From positions 62,001 through 126,000 of the forward strand of contig JASFYH010000003.1 of the NCBI GenBank assembly GCA_030055595.1: a stretch of DNA of 64,000 bases, given 5' to 3'. Positions 1-9,062 of the stretch are shown piece after piece. This DNA comes from Archaeoglobales archaeon. Its GTDB lineage: Archaea > Halobacteriota > Archaeoglobi > Archaeoglobales > Archaeoglobaceae. Made by a program: the position numbers and the translations under genes. Every line of letters begins with the position of its first letter. Position 1 is the first letter of the stretch. The notes under the pieces were generated by a model. That model was not told the origin of the DNA, searched no databases, and saw only the letters and a program-made list of their open reading frames with translations.

Positions 1-1281
1 TTTATTATCCTTGACCTCTATTTTCCCACCATAAGCATCAATAAGCCACTTTGCAATGAATAGCCCCATTCCCGTTCTATTTGCAGTTGAAAACCCTTTT
101 TCAAAGATCTTTGTCTTTATTTCATCCGGAATCCCTCTTCCATTATCGGAGATCCTACAAATAGCCCATTTACCATTTCTATAAGCTTCTATAACAACCC
201 TTACATTTTTTCCGCCATGCAGAAAGGCATTGCTCACTATATTTTCAAAAACACTCCTAAGACCCTCATTTGCATAAACAAATAGATCTTGGACATTTAC
301 TTCAATTGAATACCTATTTGCAAGATCTTTTACCACTTCGGCAAGATTTATCGGCTTTATGATCTCGATTGCAGACTCCAATTTTCTAATATCCGCAATT
401 AGTCTCATGATATACTCTACTTTCTCCCGAGCATGAATTTTTAGTTTTTCATCCTCTAATTCCAACGCGGCAGAGATCGCTGTCAGAGCATTTCCTATAT
501 CGTGTCTTAAAATACTATTCAAAAGGGAAAGATATTCCGCCCTCTTTTTTAGTTCGACATTGAGCTCATGGATCTCTGTGGTATCTAAAACGGTTGCTGC
601 AACAGCGGGTTTACCATTAAGATTGATTTTGCTTGGTCTTACTGTAATCCATCTAACCTTCCCGTCTTTTCTGATGATCCTAAAACTGTATGTCTCTATT
701 TCTCTAACTCCGCTTTCTCTTTCAAGGTATCTCCCAATTACGAGCTCTCTATCTTCTGGATGAATCATAAAGAATTCTTTTCCAAGAATTTCTTCCTTTG
801 AATACCCCGTGAGCCCTTCAAAAGCTTTATTCACGTATAAAATTTTCCTATTCTGAACTATATAAACGGGAGTTAAGCTCTCTTCAATGAGCGCTCTATA
901 GAATTCCTCTCGATTCCTAAGTTCATTTTCGAGCTTCTTTGCTCTTGTTACGTCGATCCAGCTTCCAAGAGCATATATCTCTCCTTCGATCTCGATCGGC
1001 GAAGAGAAACCCCACATCCACCGAACTTCTCGATCTTTTCGCACATATCTTGCCTCATAAAAAACAGTCTCACCGCTAAGAACTCTCTCCAAATAACTTT
1101 TTACCTTATCCAAATCTTCTTGAAAAGTAGTCTGAAAGATGTTCATCCGATATAGTTCCTCTTTAGAATAGCGGGTGGCTCTTTCAACTATATCATTCAG
1201 GTATATGAATTCGCCTCTTTTGTTAATTAGATAAACTCCCGCAAGCGTTTTGTCTAAGAGGGTTTTCCAATTTATTCTCAT
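1..1281 (-). CDS. PAS-domain sensor histidine kinase (3' end outside window)
   Basis: Translating leftwards from ATG at 1281 gives an uninterrupted frame to the window edge (427 codons). The N-terminus holds two PAS/PAC modules: about residues 5-120 (LINKRGEFIYLND; RKDREVRWMWGFSSPIEIEGE) and about 125-240 (YIVQNRKILYVNKAF; IIRKDGKVRWITV). Next comes a kinase dimerisation region with the phospho-acceptor motif LRHDIGNAL near residue 263, then an ATPase domain with N box (FENIVSNAFLHGG), G1 (DNGRGIP), F box (EKGF) and G2 (RTGMGLFIAKW). No transmembrane segment is seen, so it is probably a cytoplasmic sensor. No response regulator lies on this side. The signal cannot be deduced. The extreme C-terminus is missing only because of the window edge. 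Confidence 0.9.
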   Translation of the reverse strand, partial: MRINWKTLLDKTLAGVYLINKRGEFIYLNDIVERATRYSKEELYRMNIFQTTFQEDLDKVKSYLERVLSGETVFYEARYVRKDREVRWMWGFSSPIEIEGEIYALGSWIDVTRAKKLENELRNREEFYRALIEESLTPVYIVQNRKILYVNKAFEGLTGYSKEEILGKEFFMIHPEDRELVIGRYLERESGVREIETYSFRIIRKDGKVRWITVRPSKINLNGKPAVAATVLDTTEIHELNVELKKRAEYLSLLNSILRHDIGNALTAISAALELEDEKLKIHAREKVEYIMRLIADIRKLESAIEIIKPINLAEVVKDLANRYSIEVNVQDLFVYANEGLRSVFENIVSNAFLHGGKNVRVVIEAYRNGKWAICRISDNGRGIPDEIKTKIFEKGFSTANRTGMGLFIAKWLIDAYGGKIEVKDNK

Positions 1282-1351
1282 CTACTCCCAAAATCGTTAT
1301 ATTGCGTCTATTTAAATTTTTCTATATGTTAGATATGAAATATATAAATTT

Positions 1352-2518
1352 TCAACTAAGCAGATCCTTAAAAAGCTCTATTAGCGAGGGGTTGCTCCTG
1401 AGCAGTTCAACAACGATCGCTTGAACGCTCATCTCCTCGATCTTCTTTCCAGCTATACTCCTTGCGAGGCTGTTTAGTGTTGGATCGTCAAGCTTTAAGA
1501 AGAATTCCTGAAGCTTTTTATTCCTCCTAAGCTTCCCTCCAAAGTCTGCCTTCCAGAGTTCATCGTAGCGTCTCAAAAAGCGGACAGAAAAGTCATTCTT
1601 TGCTACCGCTTCAGAGGCAACAAGTCCCGCATGGTAGCCCGCACTTAAGGCATTCGCAATTCCTCCGCCTGTGATCGGATCCGAGTGATATGCTGCGTCT
1701 CCGCAGAGCATTATGTTGTCTGTAACCGCTGTTTCGATCTCTCCATAGACTGGAACCGCTCCCGCTACAAATTCAACTATTTTGCCCTTTATTCCCAATT
1801 TCTCGATAAATCTGTCAAGGTAACACTTTGCTGGCATTTTTGCAATTGAAGGCAAAACTCCAATGCCAACGTTTGCAGATCTATCGCCCTTAGGAAAGAT
1901 CCATGCGTAGCCACCGGGAGCCAATTCGTTGCCAAGATAGAAGTATGTGTAGTTCTCATCAATGTCTAATCCCGTCATTAGATATTGAGCACAGCTCTCG
2001 ATCTCGCTCATTTTAAGCGTCTTTATTATTCCCGCCATTCTTCCAATTTTGCTCTCAACTCCGTCCGCCCCTATAAGAAGCTTGGTCTCAACCTCCCACT
2101 CCTCTCCAAGTCTTCGCAGTTTCACCTTTAAGCCATTGTGCGTTCTTTCAAAGCCCAAAGCGGTTGTCTTAACAAAAACTTCCGCTCCAGCCTTTGCAGC
2201 AAGCCTTGCAAGGTGTCTGTCAAAGATCTTTCTCTCAAGAACAAAGCCAACTTCATTCCCCGCGATTTCTTCAGCCATCACAACTTCAGTTCCATCTGGA
2301 GCATAGATCTTCGCTCCAATGACTTCAGAAGCGATCCATTTTTTATCGATCTCAACAAATCTCCTAAGGGATTCCTTGCTTATCCCTTCCGCACATCTCA
2401 CAGGAGTCCCAATTTCCTGTCTTTTCTCAACAAGAAGCACATTAAGCCCCTTCTCTGCAGAAGTCTTTGCAGCCATGCTCCCCGCTGGTCCCGCACCGAC
2501 AACGACGAGATCAAACAT
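1352..2518 (-). CDS. Digeranylgeranylglycerophospholipid reductase (FAD-dependent)
   Basis: This 388-residue flavoprotein of the geranylgeranyl reductase family saturates the isoprenoid double bonds of archaeal membrane lipids. The N-terminal Rossmann FAD motif is [12 protein letters not shown] (residues 6-17), followed by the family signature GTPVRCAEG (37-45). A second FAD motif, [17 protein letters not shown], lies at about 270. The length is normal for the family. ATG at 2518 follows the adjacent ferredoxin gene by one base, so the two form an operon. The same pairing is known in Methanosarcina, where the ferredoxin supplies electrons to the reductase. Identification is strong; the exact lipid substrate is inferred from the family. 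Confidence 0.9.
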   Translation of the reverse strand: MFDLVVVGAGPAGSMAAKTSAEKGLNVLLVEKRQEIGTPVRCAEGISKESLRRFVEIDKKWIASEVIGAKIYAPDGTEVVMAEEIAGNEVGFVLERKIFDRHLARLAAKAGAEVFVKTTALGFERTHNGLKVKLRRLGEEWEVETKLLIGADGVESKIGRMAGIIKTLKMSEIESCAQYLMTGLDIDENYTYFYLGNELAPGGYAWIFPKGDRSANVGIGVLPSIAKMPAKCYLDRFIEKLGIKGKIVEFVAGAVPVYGEIETAVTDNIMLCGDAAYHSDPITGGGIANALSAGYHAGLVASEAVAKNDFSVRFLRRYDELWKADFGGKLRRNKKLQEFFLKLDDPTLNSLARSIAGKKIEEMSVQAIVVELLRSNPSLIELFKDLLS

Positions 2519-2519
2519 A

Positions 2520-2702
2520 TCACACCTCCGCTAAGCTTAAAGCACCCATGGGACAGGTTTTAACGCAGAGTCCACAGCCATTACATTTCTCATTTATCTC
2601 AAGAAAGGTCTCAATGAGCTCATTTGCGTTAAGATTGCAAACCGCAATGCATGCTCCACAGTAGGCACATTTCCTCCGATCTACAATAGCTCTCCTTACC
2701 AT
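2520..2702 (-). CDS. 2[4Fe-4S] ferredoxin, partner of the lipid reductase
   Basis: A 60-residue ferredoxin with two complete cluster motifs: [11 protein letters not shown] (CX2CX2CX3C, residues 15-25) and [12 protein letters not shown] (CX2CX2CX3CP, residues 41-52). It is probably the electron donor for the geranylgeranyl reductase encoded one base downstream; the tight spacing supports co-transcription. The first motif lacks the usual proline after its last cysteine, a common variation. No other domain is present. Confidence 0.9.
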   Translation of the reverse strand: MVRRAIVDRRKCAYCGACIAVCNLNANELIETFLEINEKCNGCGLCVKTCPMGALSLAEV

Positions 2703-2732
2703 AAAAAAAGTTATAGGTATTGAATAAGATTT

Positions 2733-4229
2733 TTATCCTTTGCTCCTCATTCTGCCGAGCTTGCTGAATAAGAAGTAGCAGAAACCACAACCTATAAATG
2801 TAGTCCACCACCAATTGCCCCAGCCCCATTGAGCTACTGTGTAGACGTAGTAACCACCTAAAGCGGTCATAGCAAAACCGTAGATCATGCAAGCCATAGC
2901 TCCAAGCTTATGCGCTCCTTTCCAGAATAAAGAAACCGCCAGAGTATAGAAGAAGATGCAACCAAGTCCCACTGCTGCACCCGCCATGAGATAAGCCAGT
3001 AGATCTGGAGGGCGGAGAATTACCCATGTGATCGGAATTAAGCTAAACAAGATCGTTAGAACTCTTGCAGTGTTTAGAAGTGTTTTATCGCTAAGATTTG
3101 GTTTTAAAAGCTGGATTAGATCTTTTGTAAGGCTACCAGACATCACAAGAACCATCCCCGCGAGAGTTGAGATCGCTGCAGCAAATACCGCTGCGACGTA
3201 AAATCCAGAGATCGGAGAACCCAAAGCCAGTGCTACCATTGGTCCCGCTGCATCCTGCTTTGCAGCAGCAATATTGAACAGCTCCGCTTGGAACATGGCT
3301 CTCGCTGATAAGCCTGTGATCAGGTTAAACCATGGAATCGATGCTGTGACGAAAACCACAGCGGTCATGATCGTCAGATCTCTCTTTGTGATCTTCCTTA
3401 AGCCTATGAAACGGGCAACATTGTGTGGAAAGCCAATTGCCATTGTCACAAACAAGCCTAGAGTTGCGGTCAGTCCAATAAGATCTGCAGCGAACTGGAG
3501 ATTTGGTTTAGCGGTCAGATCGACTCTTAAAGGCTCAACAAGTTTCGGATCTTGCTGAGCTAAAGCCAAATTCAAACCAGCTGGTCCACCAACCATTGCA
3601 AGAGCCATTATACTCAGAAGAGAGCATGCAAAAGCTATAAATAGTCCCTGAATTGCCAACGCCCACTGAGTCCCAGTATAACCTCCTACAGTCATATAAA
3701 TTGCCATTACTACCGCTGAAACAAAGATCGAGATCTCCCACGGAGTCCCTGTTACTATATGCCATGCGGTTGCGGCTGCCTTGTATTGCCCAACGGAGTA
3801 AACAACCATTAAAATGACGTAGATCACACATGCAATCGCTGCAACTCCTTTGCTGTCATAAATTGCTCCTACGAGTTGTGGGACCGTTGTAGCCTTCATC
3901 TGCTCAAATCTATTTCTCAGCTTTGGACCAAAGATCGTTACCGTAGGAATTATTCCCACGAGAGTCCATACTCCCGCCAACCACATTCCAGACCATCCAA
4001 ATGAGTAAACAATGCCCATAAGTCCAAGACATGCCCAGCCACTTAGCCAAGTTGCAGTTAATGCAAGACCAGTCACCACTGGACCGAAATTTCTGCTTCC
4101 CGCAAGCCATGCATTGAAAGTTTCACTCTTTTTTTTGGACATGAAGCCTACAGCAACGCTGACTCCAAGTAGAAGCACTAAAAATACCGCAGACGTTATA
4201 AAATCCATGCTACTGGGTTGTGGTAGCAT
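2733..4229 (-). CDS. Sodium:solute symporter (SSS family)
   Basis: A 498-residue membrane protein of the sodium/solute symporter family with about 13 hydrophobic segments. It opens with a transmembrane segment near residues 9-27, then the family-typical first cytoplasmic loop (KKKSETFNAWLAGSRNFGPVVTGLALTATWLSGW). It probably imports a carboxylate or similar small solute with Na+; the substrate cannot be read from sequence. ATG at 4229 gives MLPQPSSMDF; an in-frame ATG at 4208 (MDFITSAVF) is an alternative start. The 30-codon frame immediately upstream ends one base before this start, the same layout as the second symporter at 31778. It has no catabolic neighbours of its own here. Confidence 0.88.
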   Translation of the reverse strand: MLPQPSSMDFITSAVFLVLLLGVSVAVGFMSKKKSETFNAWLAGSRNFGPVVTGLALTATWLSGWACLGLMGIVYSFGWSGMWLAGVWTLVGIIPTVTIFGPKLRNRFEQMKATTVPQLVGAIYDSKGVAAIACVIYVILMVVYSVGQYKAAATAWHIVTGTPWEISIFVSAVVMAIYMTVGGYTGTQWALAIQGLFIAFACSLLSIMALAMVGGPAGLNLALAQQDPKLVEPLRVDLTAKPNLQFAADLIGLTATLGLFVTMAIGFPHNVARFIGLRKITKRDLTIMTAVVFVTASIPWFNLITGLSARAMFQAELFNIAAAKQDAAGPMVALALGSPISGFYVAAVFAAAISTLAGMVLVMSGSLTKDLIQLLKPNLSDKTLLNTARVLTILFSLIPITWVILRPPDLLAYLMAGAAVGLGCIFFYTLAVSLFWKGAHKLGAMACMIYGFAMTALGGYYVYTVAQWGWGNWWWTTFIGCGFCYFLFSKLGRMRSKG

Positions 4230-4230
4230 A

Positions 4231-4323
4231 TTATCCCTCCGGCTTACTCAGAGCCAAACTCAATGCTGTGACTACAATGCTAAGAACAACCACCAACAGG
4301 AAACAAGTCCATGGATCGAACAT
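4231..4323 (-). CDS. Tiny single-pass membrane protein preceding an SSS symporter
   Basis: A 30-codon frame starts at ATG 4323 and reads MFDPWTCFLLVVVLSIVVTALS..., a short polar N-terminus followed by one hydrophobic helix and a charged tail (SKPEG). Its TAA stop lies one base before the symporter start. A TATA-like ATTTAAATTTT at 4347-4357 sits at the right distance for transcription to begin about at the ATG, so this would be the first, nearly leaderless, cistron. A 35-residue frame of similar design precedes the other SSS symporter in this window. Bacterial SSS carriers often have a separate small subunit (DUF485, DUF4212) in the same position; these archaeal frames are shorter. Function as a carrier subunit is inference. 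Confidence 0.55.
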   Translation of the reverse strand: MFDPWTCFLLVVVLSIVVTALSLALSKPEG

Positions 4324-4346
4324 GTGTTCATCCAGAAGGATAAAGA

Positions 4347-4357
4347 ATTTAAATTTT
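4347..4357 (-). promoter_or_regulatory. TATA box for the small-peptide/symporter operon
   Basis: On the minus strand the AT-rich AAAATTTAAAT element is centred about 27 bases upstream of the 30-codon frame's ATG at 4323. That matches archaeal TATA-to-start spacing and predicts a leaderless transcript. Confidence 0.45.
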
Positions 4358-4459
4358 GTGCTACACATACTCTATACACTCAAATTTTTTTATAAAATCT
4401 AATAAGCTAAAGACAGAGTTTCGACAGATTTTTATTTTTTAACCTTTTTGATCACCATA

Positions 4460-5455
4460 ATGAGAGCGGTGATCATGGCGGGCGGATACGCTACGAGACT
4501 CTGGCCAATAACAAAGACGAGAGCAAAACCTTTGCTTCCCTTGGGAAGCAAAAAGATCATAGACTTTGTTTACGAGAAAATTATAGACTTCGAGATCCCA
4601 ATAATCGTTTCCACAAATAAGAGATTTGAAGAGGACTTCAGAGAGTGGGCTAAAGGCAAAAAAGTAGAAGTAATCGCAGAGAATACAAGGAACGAGGAGG
4701 AAAAACTCGGGGCTGTAAGAGCTCTGGCAGAGATCGCCAAAGACCTAAAGGAAGACTTGCTCGTTATAGCGGGAGACAATGTTTTTGCATTTTCAATATA
4801 TGAATTTCATAAAAAATTTGAAAAACTAAAAAAACCACTTGTTGCTCTTTATGACGTTGGAGATCTCGAGCTTGCAAAGAGGTATGGTGTTGCAGAGCTT
4901 GAGGGGGAGAGAGTTGTTAAGTTCTACGAGAAGCCTGAGAAGCCACCCTCCACTTTAATAGGTATAGGATTGTATATGCTACCAAAAAAGAGTGTCGAAG
5001 TTCTTCTCGAATACGTTGAGAACACAAAGAGGAGTGATAACCTTGGAGACTTTATAAGTTACCTCTGCCAGAAAGAAGAGGTTTACGGCTATCCCTTCAA
5101 CGGAAATTGGTATGACGTTGGAAACCCGGACTCCTATCTTGAAGCCTTTAAGACGTATACGGATCACTATGTAGACAGATCCGCTGAGATCGAGAAGTCG
5201 GTAAAGGTGATCGAACCTGTTGTCATTGGAAAAGGGACAAAAATTACTGGAAGGAGCATAGTCGGTCCATACACCTTTGTAGGCAGTGGTTGTAAGATCG
5301 AGTCCTCGGACGTGAGCGAGAGCATAGTGTTTGAGAACACAACACTTTCAAAGGTAAAGCTCTGGAGGAGTATTGTTGATGATAAGTGTGAGATCAGGAA
5401 TATACAACTCGTTGGCTCGATCATCGGTGGTAATGCAAAGATCCAAGGAGGATGA
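4460..5455 (+). CDS. Sugar-phosphate nucleotidyltransferase with left-handed beta-helix domain
   Basis: A 331-residue NTP transferase starting MRAVIMAGGYATRLWP, the nucleotide-binding signature GGXXTRLXP with the downstream lysine in KPLLPLG. The first 225 residues form the Rossmann-like catalytic domain (GIGLYMLPK; GNWYDVGNPDSYLEA). The C-terminal 90 residues are hexapeptide-like repeats (VVIGKGTKITG, SIVGPYTFVGSGCKIE), typical of glucose-1-phosphate thymidylyl- and uridylyltransferase-like proteins of archaea. It makes an NDP-sugar, probably for glycosylation or osmolyte synthesis. ATG 4460 is preferred over an in-frame TTG at 4448 because the family begins at this point. Its stop overlaps the next gene (ATGA). 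The sugar and nucleotide specificity are unknown. Confidence 0.85.
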   Translation: MRAVIMAGGYATRLWPITKTRAKPLLPLGSKKIIDFVYEKIIDFEIPIIVSTNKRFEEDFREWAKGKKVEVIAENTRNEEEKLGAVRALAEIAKDLKEDLLVIAGDNVFAFSIYEFHKKFEKLKKPLVALYDVGDLELAKRYGVAELEGERVVKFYEKPEKPPSTLIGIGLYMLPKKSVEVLLEYVENTKRSDNLGDFISYLCQKEEVYGYPFNGNWYDVGNPDSYLEAFKTYTDHYVDRSAEIEKSVKVIEPVVIGKGTKITGRSIVGPYTFVGSGCKIESSDVSESIVFENTTLSKVKLWRSIVDDKCEIRNIQLVGSIIGGNAKIQGG

Positions 5456-7032
5456 AGGCACTAATATTAGATGGCTACGTGGACGAACCCTCTTGCTTAG
5501 GCGTTCCACCATTTGTTTCTCCATATCCGAGGTTCATCTACGGAGTCCTAAAAGAATTAAAGATCTCCGCCCTTTACACAACAATTGATTCTCTTAGAGA
5601 AAATTTTAAGCTAAAAGAAGATCTAAAAAGTTTTGACTACCTTTTCATCATTGCAGGCATCGCAGTTCCGGGAAAATACCTTGGTGGAAAGCCATTAAAC
5701 AAAAATGAGATCTTTTCTCTAAACTTAGCCAAGAAAAACATTCTTCTGGGACCAATTTACCTTGAACTGTCAAAAGAAGACATTGAGAGATTAGCCGACG
5801 CCTCGATAGCGGTTCTGGAGTTCCCGTTTGAAAAGAAACTTTGCGATCTTTTTGACCTCAAATTCGATCTAGACAAATTTTTAATAGCGGGAGCGGATGT
5901 AGTAAGACAGCACCCAGAATTTCCAAATATTATATGCGAAATCGAGACGTATCGAGGCTGTTATTGGGCTAAATGTTCATTCTGTATCGAGAGATTCCAG
6001 AAGATCTCTATGAGAGATCCAATAAAAGTGATCTCCGAGATCAAGGCACTTTACGACGCGGGAGTAAGGCACTTTAGATTGGGCAAACAGACAGATTTTT
6101 TCACGTATTTAGCGGATTTCAAATATGATTTTCCAAAGCCTGATCCAGAAGCTCTGCGAAAATTTCACAGAGCGATCTGGGAAAACTGCCCAAAAGTTAG
6201 AACTCTCCACTTGGACAACGTTAATCCAAAGACGGTTGCTGAACACCCTGAAGAGGCAAAAGAAGTCATTAAGATCGTTTCGATTTATCAAACTCCCGGA
6301 AACGTCGCCGCATTTGGCTTGGAAAGTGCAGATGAGAGAGTTGCACATAAAAATGCGTTATGTGCAAATGCTGAGGAAGTTATGACAGCGATCGAACTTT
6401 TTAACAAATACGGCAGGAGCAGTGGCTACAATGGACTCCCTCTAATACTCCCGGGCTTGAATTTCGTCATCGGATTGAAGGGGGAAACAAAGGAAACTTT
6501 TGAGAAGAACTTTGAGTTCCTGAAAGGAGTAATGGAGAAGAACCTATTAATAAGGAGGATCAATATAAGACAAGTGAAGATCTTTCCGGGAACTCCTATG
6601 GAAAAGGAAGGTTATGGGAGATTGAAGAGACATAAGCACTACTTCCAAGCCTTTAAGAACAAAGTTCGAGAAGAGATCGACAACCCAATGCTCCGAAAAA
6701 TTTTGCCAAAAGGCAGAAAAATAACGGATCTAAAAGTAGAGGAAGGAGGAAAGATCAGCTTTGCTAGACAAATTGCAACTTATCCCGTTCTTGTTGGAAT
6801 TATAGGAGAGTATAAAAAGGGAATTTTTGTGGACGCAAGAATTGTTGATTACGGATTCAGGAGTGTTACCGCAGTTGAAAGCCCCTTGGATGCGAACAGG
6901 GCAAGAGTGGACCAGCTGAAAGCTCTAGTTGGGGCGAAAGCGGTGGAGATCGTAAAGATGAGACCGTTCAAAAGCATAGAAGAATTAGAAAAAATAGTTG
7001 AGGAAGCAAAATTATTTTTCATTATAGAATAA
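5452..7032 (+). CDS. Radical SAM protein with C-terminal helix-hairpin-helix
   Basis: A 526-residue archaeal radical SAM protein. Residues 1-150 resemble a B12-binding-like N-terminal domain without a cobalamin motif. The cluster motif at about residue 169 reads CYWAKCSFC, i.e. CX4CX2C rather than CX3CX2C, followed by a TIM-barrel radical SAM core (FGLESADERV; NFVIGLKGETKETF). The last 60 residues include a helix-hairpin-helix-like stretch (DQLKALVGAKAVEIVKMRPF, KSIEELEKIV) that may bind nucleic acid. ATG overlaps the stop of the nucleotidyltransferase, so they are co-transcribed. The reaction is unknown. A role in tRNA or other nucleic acid modification is possible but unproven. Confidence 0.82.
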   Translation: MKALILDGYVDEPSCLGVPPFVSPYPRFIYGVLKELKISALYTTIDSLRENFKLKEDLKSFDYLFIIAGIAVPGKYLGGKPLNKNEIFSLNLAKKNILLGPIYLELSKEDIERLADASIAVLEFPFEKKLCDLFDLKFDLDKFLIAGADVVRQHPEFPNIICEIETYRGCYWAKCSFCIERFQKISMRDPIKVISEIKALYDAGVRHFRLGKQTDFFTYLADFKYDFPKPDPEALRKFHRAIWENCPKVRTLHLDNVNPKTVAEHPEEAKEVIKIVSIYQTPGNVAAFGLESADERVAHKNALCANAEEVMTAIELFNKYGRSSGYNGLPLILPGLNFVIGLKGETKETFEKNFEFLKGVMEKNLLIRRINIRQVKIFPGTPMEKEGYGRLKRHKHYFQAFKNKVREEIDNPMLRKILPKGRKITDLKVEEGGKISFARQIATYPVLVGIIGEYKKGIFVDARIVDYGFRSVTAVESPLDANRARVDQLKALVGAKAVEIVKMRPFKSIEELEKIVEEAKLFFIIE

Positions 7033-7142
7033 TAAGCTTATAATCACAGACTTGAAGAGAGATATGATTAAAACATAAATAAAAAAAATTGTAAATGGAA
7101 AAAGCTATATACGGGGAGATTGATGGGAGACAAGGTGATCAA

Positions 7143-8381
7143 ATGAATTTATTTGACAACCTTCTTAACAGCACAACCATATTTAAAAATAGAGATGTCC
7201 TAAGACATAGCTACACACCTGAAAGCTTACCCCATCGTGAAGAACAGATCCAACAGCTTGTAGAGCTCCTTTCCCCGCTCTTAAAGGGCGGAACCCCCTC
7301 CAACATATTTATCTATGGCAAAACTGGAACTGGAAAGACCGCAACAGTAAAATTTGTTATAAAAAACCTCGAAGATATTAGCTCAAAAATGAGGGCAAAT
7401 GTAATGGTTCTCTACCTGAACTGCGAAATCATAGATACCGCCTATAGAGTTCTTGCAAGCCTTGCAAGACGGCTTGGGAAGAATGTGCCTATGACTGGAT
7501 GGCCGACCGATCAGGTTTATGAGGAAGTTAAGAATGCAATTGAAAGCAAGGGTATTAAGATGGTCATAGTTCTCGATGAGATCGACAAGCTTGTAAAAAG
7601 AGCGGAGGAAGCACTTTACAGCTTAACGAGAATCAATTCCGAGTTAGAGAATGCAAGAGTATCTCTCATAGGGATCTCTAACAATCTAAAGTTCAAGAGC
7701 TTTTTAGATGCGAGAATTCTAAGCTCGCTGAGTGAAGAAGAGCTCGTATTTCCACCATACAATGCTGAACAGCTTGAGGACATATTGAAGCAAAGAACAA
7801 AACTCGCATTCGCTGAAGGAGCATTAGAAGATGGTGTAATCCCGCTCTGCAGTGCCATAGCTGCACAGGAACATGGAGATGCAAGAAAAGCTTTGGATCT
7901 CCTTAGAGTCAGTGCAGAAATTGCTGAACGTGAGAGAGACAGTAAGGTTAGAATAAAGCACGTTAGAAAAGCAATTCGAAAGATCGAGACAGACTACATG
8001 ATCGAAACTGTTCGAACTTTGCCTTTACACACAAAAATACTGCTTTATAGCATGACTCTGCTTGCAGAAGAATCCGATAAATTCACTACGGGAGAAGTTT
8101 ACTGTGTTTACAAAAAGTTGTGCGGAAAGATTTGCATCGAAGCTCTAACTCAACGTAGGATTAGCGATCTGCTCTCTGAACTTGATTCACTCGGAGTAAT
8201 AAACTCGATAATAATATCCAAAGGGAGATACGGAAGAACTAGGGAGATCAAGATCGAGGCGGATGTAGAAGCCCTCAAAAAAGCTCTCGAAGAGGATTAT
8301 AGGCTTCAAGATCTCAAAAAATTCGAAGAAGAAGCAAGAAAGATGCTTAAATTAGGCATATTTGAAGAACAAACTTTTTAA
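7143..8381 (+). CDS. cdc6: Orc1/Cdc6 replication initiator
   Basis: A 412-residue AAA+ initiator that binds origins and loads MCM. It has Walker A (GKTGTGKTATVK, about residues 59-70), Walker B with DEID (MVIVLDEIDKL), sensor motifs (IGISNNLKF) and a C-terminal winged helix (about residues 300-400). ATG 7143 is chosen over the in-frame ATG 7095 because a clear GGTGATC ribosome site lies at 7134-7140 and the family starts near LFDNLL. The gene begins about 110 bases after the radical SAM gene. That spacer is AT-rich but no origin-recognition repeat was recognised in it. Confidence 0.93.
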   Translation: MNLFDNLLNSTTIFKNRDVLRHSYTPESLPHREEQIQQLVELLSPLLKGGTPSNIFIYGKTGTGKTATVKFVIKNLEDISSKMRANVMVLYLNCEIIDTAYRVLASLARRLGKNVPMTGWPTDQVYEEVKNAIESKGIKMVIVLDEIDKLVKRAEEALYSLTRINSELENARVSLIGISNNLKFKSFLDARILSSLSEEELVFPPYNAEQLEDILKQRTKLAFAEGALEDGVIPLCSAIAAQEHGDARKALDLLRVSAEIAERERDSKVRIKHVRKAIRKIETDYMIETVRTLPLHTKILLYSMTLLAEESDKFTTGEVYCVYKKLCGKICIEALTQRRISDLLSELDSLGVINSIIISKGRYGRTREIKIEADVEALKKALEEDYRLQDLKKFEEEARKMLKLGIFEEQTF

Positions 8382-8445
8382 GATTTGTAGAAAGATTTAA
8401 ATATTGCCATGCTAAAGTAAATAAAATCGAAGTGAGGTGTTAGAT

Positions 8446-8652
8446 TTGAAGGAATTTGGATTCGGAAAACCACCTGTGAAGGTTGGTGATGTTAGAGAAG
8501 TAAAAATAGAGGCAGTGGGAAGCGAAGGAGATGGAATAGCAAAAATTGAGGGTTTCGTGGTTTTCGTGCCCGGAGCAAAGCTGAACGATAGCGTAAAGAT
8601 AAGGATTACAAAAGTTCTGAAAAAATACGGATTCGCTGAAATCGTTGAATGA
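8446..8652 (+). CDS. TRAM-domain protein
   Basis: A 68-residue protein formed almost entirely of one TRAM domain (VGDVREVKIEAVGSEGDGIAKIEGFVVFVPGA). Stand-alone TRAM proteins are abundant RNA-binding, chaperone-like proteins in euryarchaea. TTG at 8446 is preferred because GAGGTG (8435-8440) lies about six bases upstream; reading from GTG 8437 would place the start within that site. The stop TGA abuts the stop of the convergent regulator on the other strand with no spacer. Confidence 0.85.
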   Translation: MKEFGFGKPPVKVGDVREVKIEAVGSEGDGIAKIEGFVVFVPGAKLNDSVKIRITKVLKKYGFAEIVE

Positions 8653-8952
8653 TTAGAATTTCTTGACTAAATCTTCAATTTGAGCTATAAGCCCTCTTAT
8701 TTTTTCTATTTCACTCTTCAACTGCTCGATCTTGTCGTAGCCTTCGTCCTTCACCATTGCTCCATACTGTGTCGGAACTATGATCCCCGATTGTTCAAGA
8801 ACACGCAATGAATAGCGAACTCTGTGTTTTGGCATATTTAACAGATCTGATAATTTGAAGATCCCTATTGGCTGTTTTTCCAATACCGCCTGCAAAACTT
8901 CCAAATGTCTAACAACGATCTCCGCTTCTGATATGAGTTTGCTAAACACCAT
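8653..8952 (-). CDS. Winged-helix regulator with C-terminal coiled coil
   Basis: A 99-residue protein starting MVFSKLISEAEIVVRHLEVL. A winged helix-turn-helix spans about residues 15-65 (IFKLSDLLNMPKHRVRYSLRVLEQSGII), followed by a C-terminal amphipathic helix with heptads (YDKIEQLKSEIEKIRGLIAQIEDLVKKF) for dimerisation. A minus-strand TATA box at 8973-8982 sits about 26 bases upstream of ATG 8952, suggesting a leaderless mRNA; ATGs at 8964 and 8967 are alternatives. The target genes are not known. It converges on the TRAM gene and is followed upstream by the ribose-bisphosphate isomerase gene. Confidence 0.72.
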   Translation of the reverse strand: MVFSKLISEAEIVVRHLEVLQAVLEKQPIGIFKLSDLLNMPKHRVRYSLRVLEQSGIIVPTQYGAMVKDEGYDKIEQLKSEIEKIRGLIAQIEDLVKKF

Positions 8953-8972
8953 GACAATAATCATCATCTTCG

Positions 8973-8982
8973 AGTATATAAG
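8973..8982 (-). promoter_or_regulatory. TATA box of the winged-helix regulator
   Basis: The minus strand reads CTTATATACT, a near-consensus archaeal TATA element, with its centre about 25 bases before ATG 8952. Confidence 0.5.
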
Positions 8983-9062
8983 AGTTATGCTATTTAGGAG
9001 ACCATGCACTGATCCCTACAGCTCAAAAAAGATCATTGGCGTCTTACTAATAGCCAGAAAAT

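Noticed and set aside
7033-7142. Possible replication origin upstream of cdc6
   Set aside because: The spacer is only about 110 bases and AT-rich, but no origin-recognition-box repeat or mini-repeat cluster was seen. Only a GC-skew plot or marker-frequency analysis could settle it.
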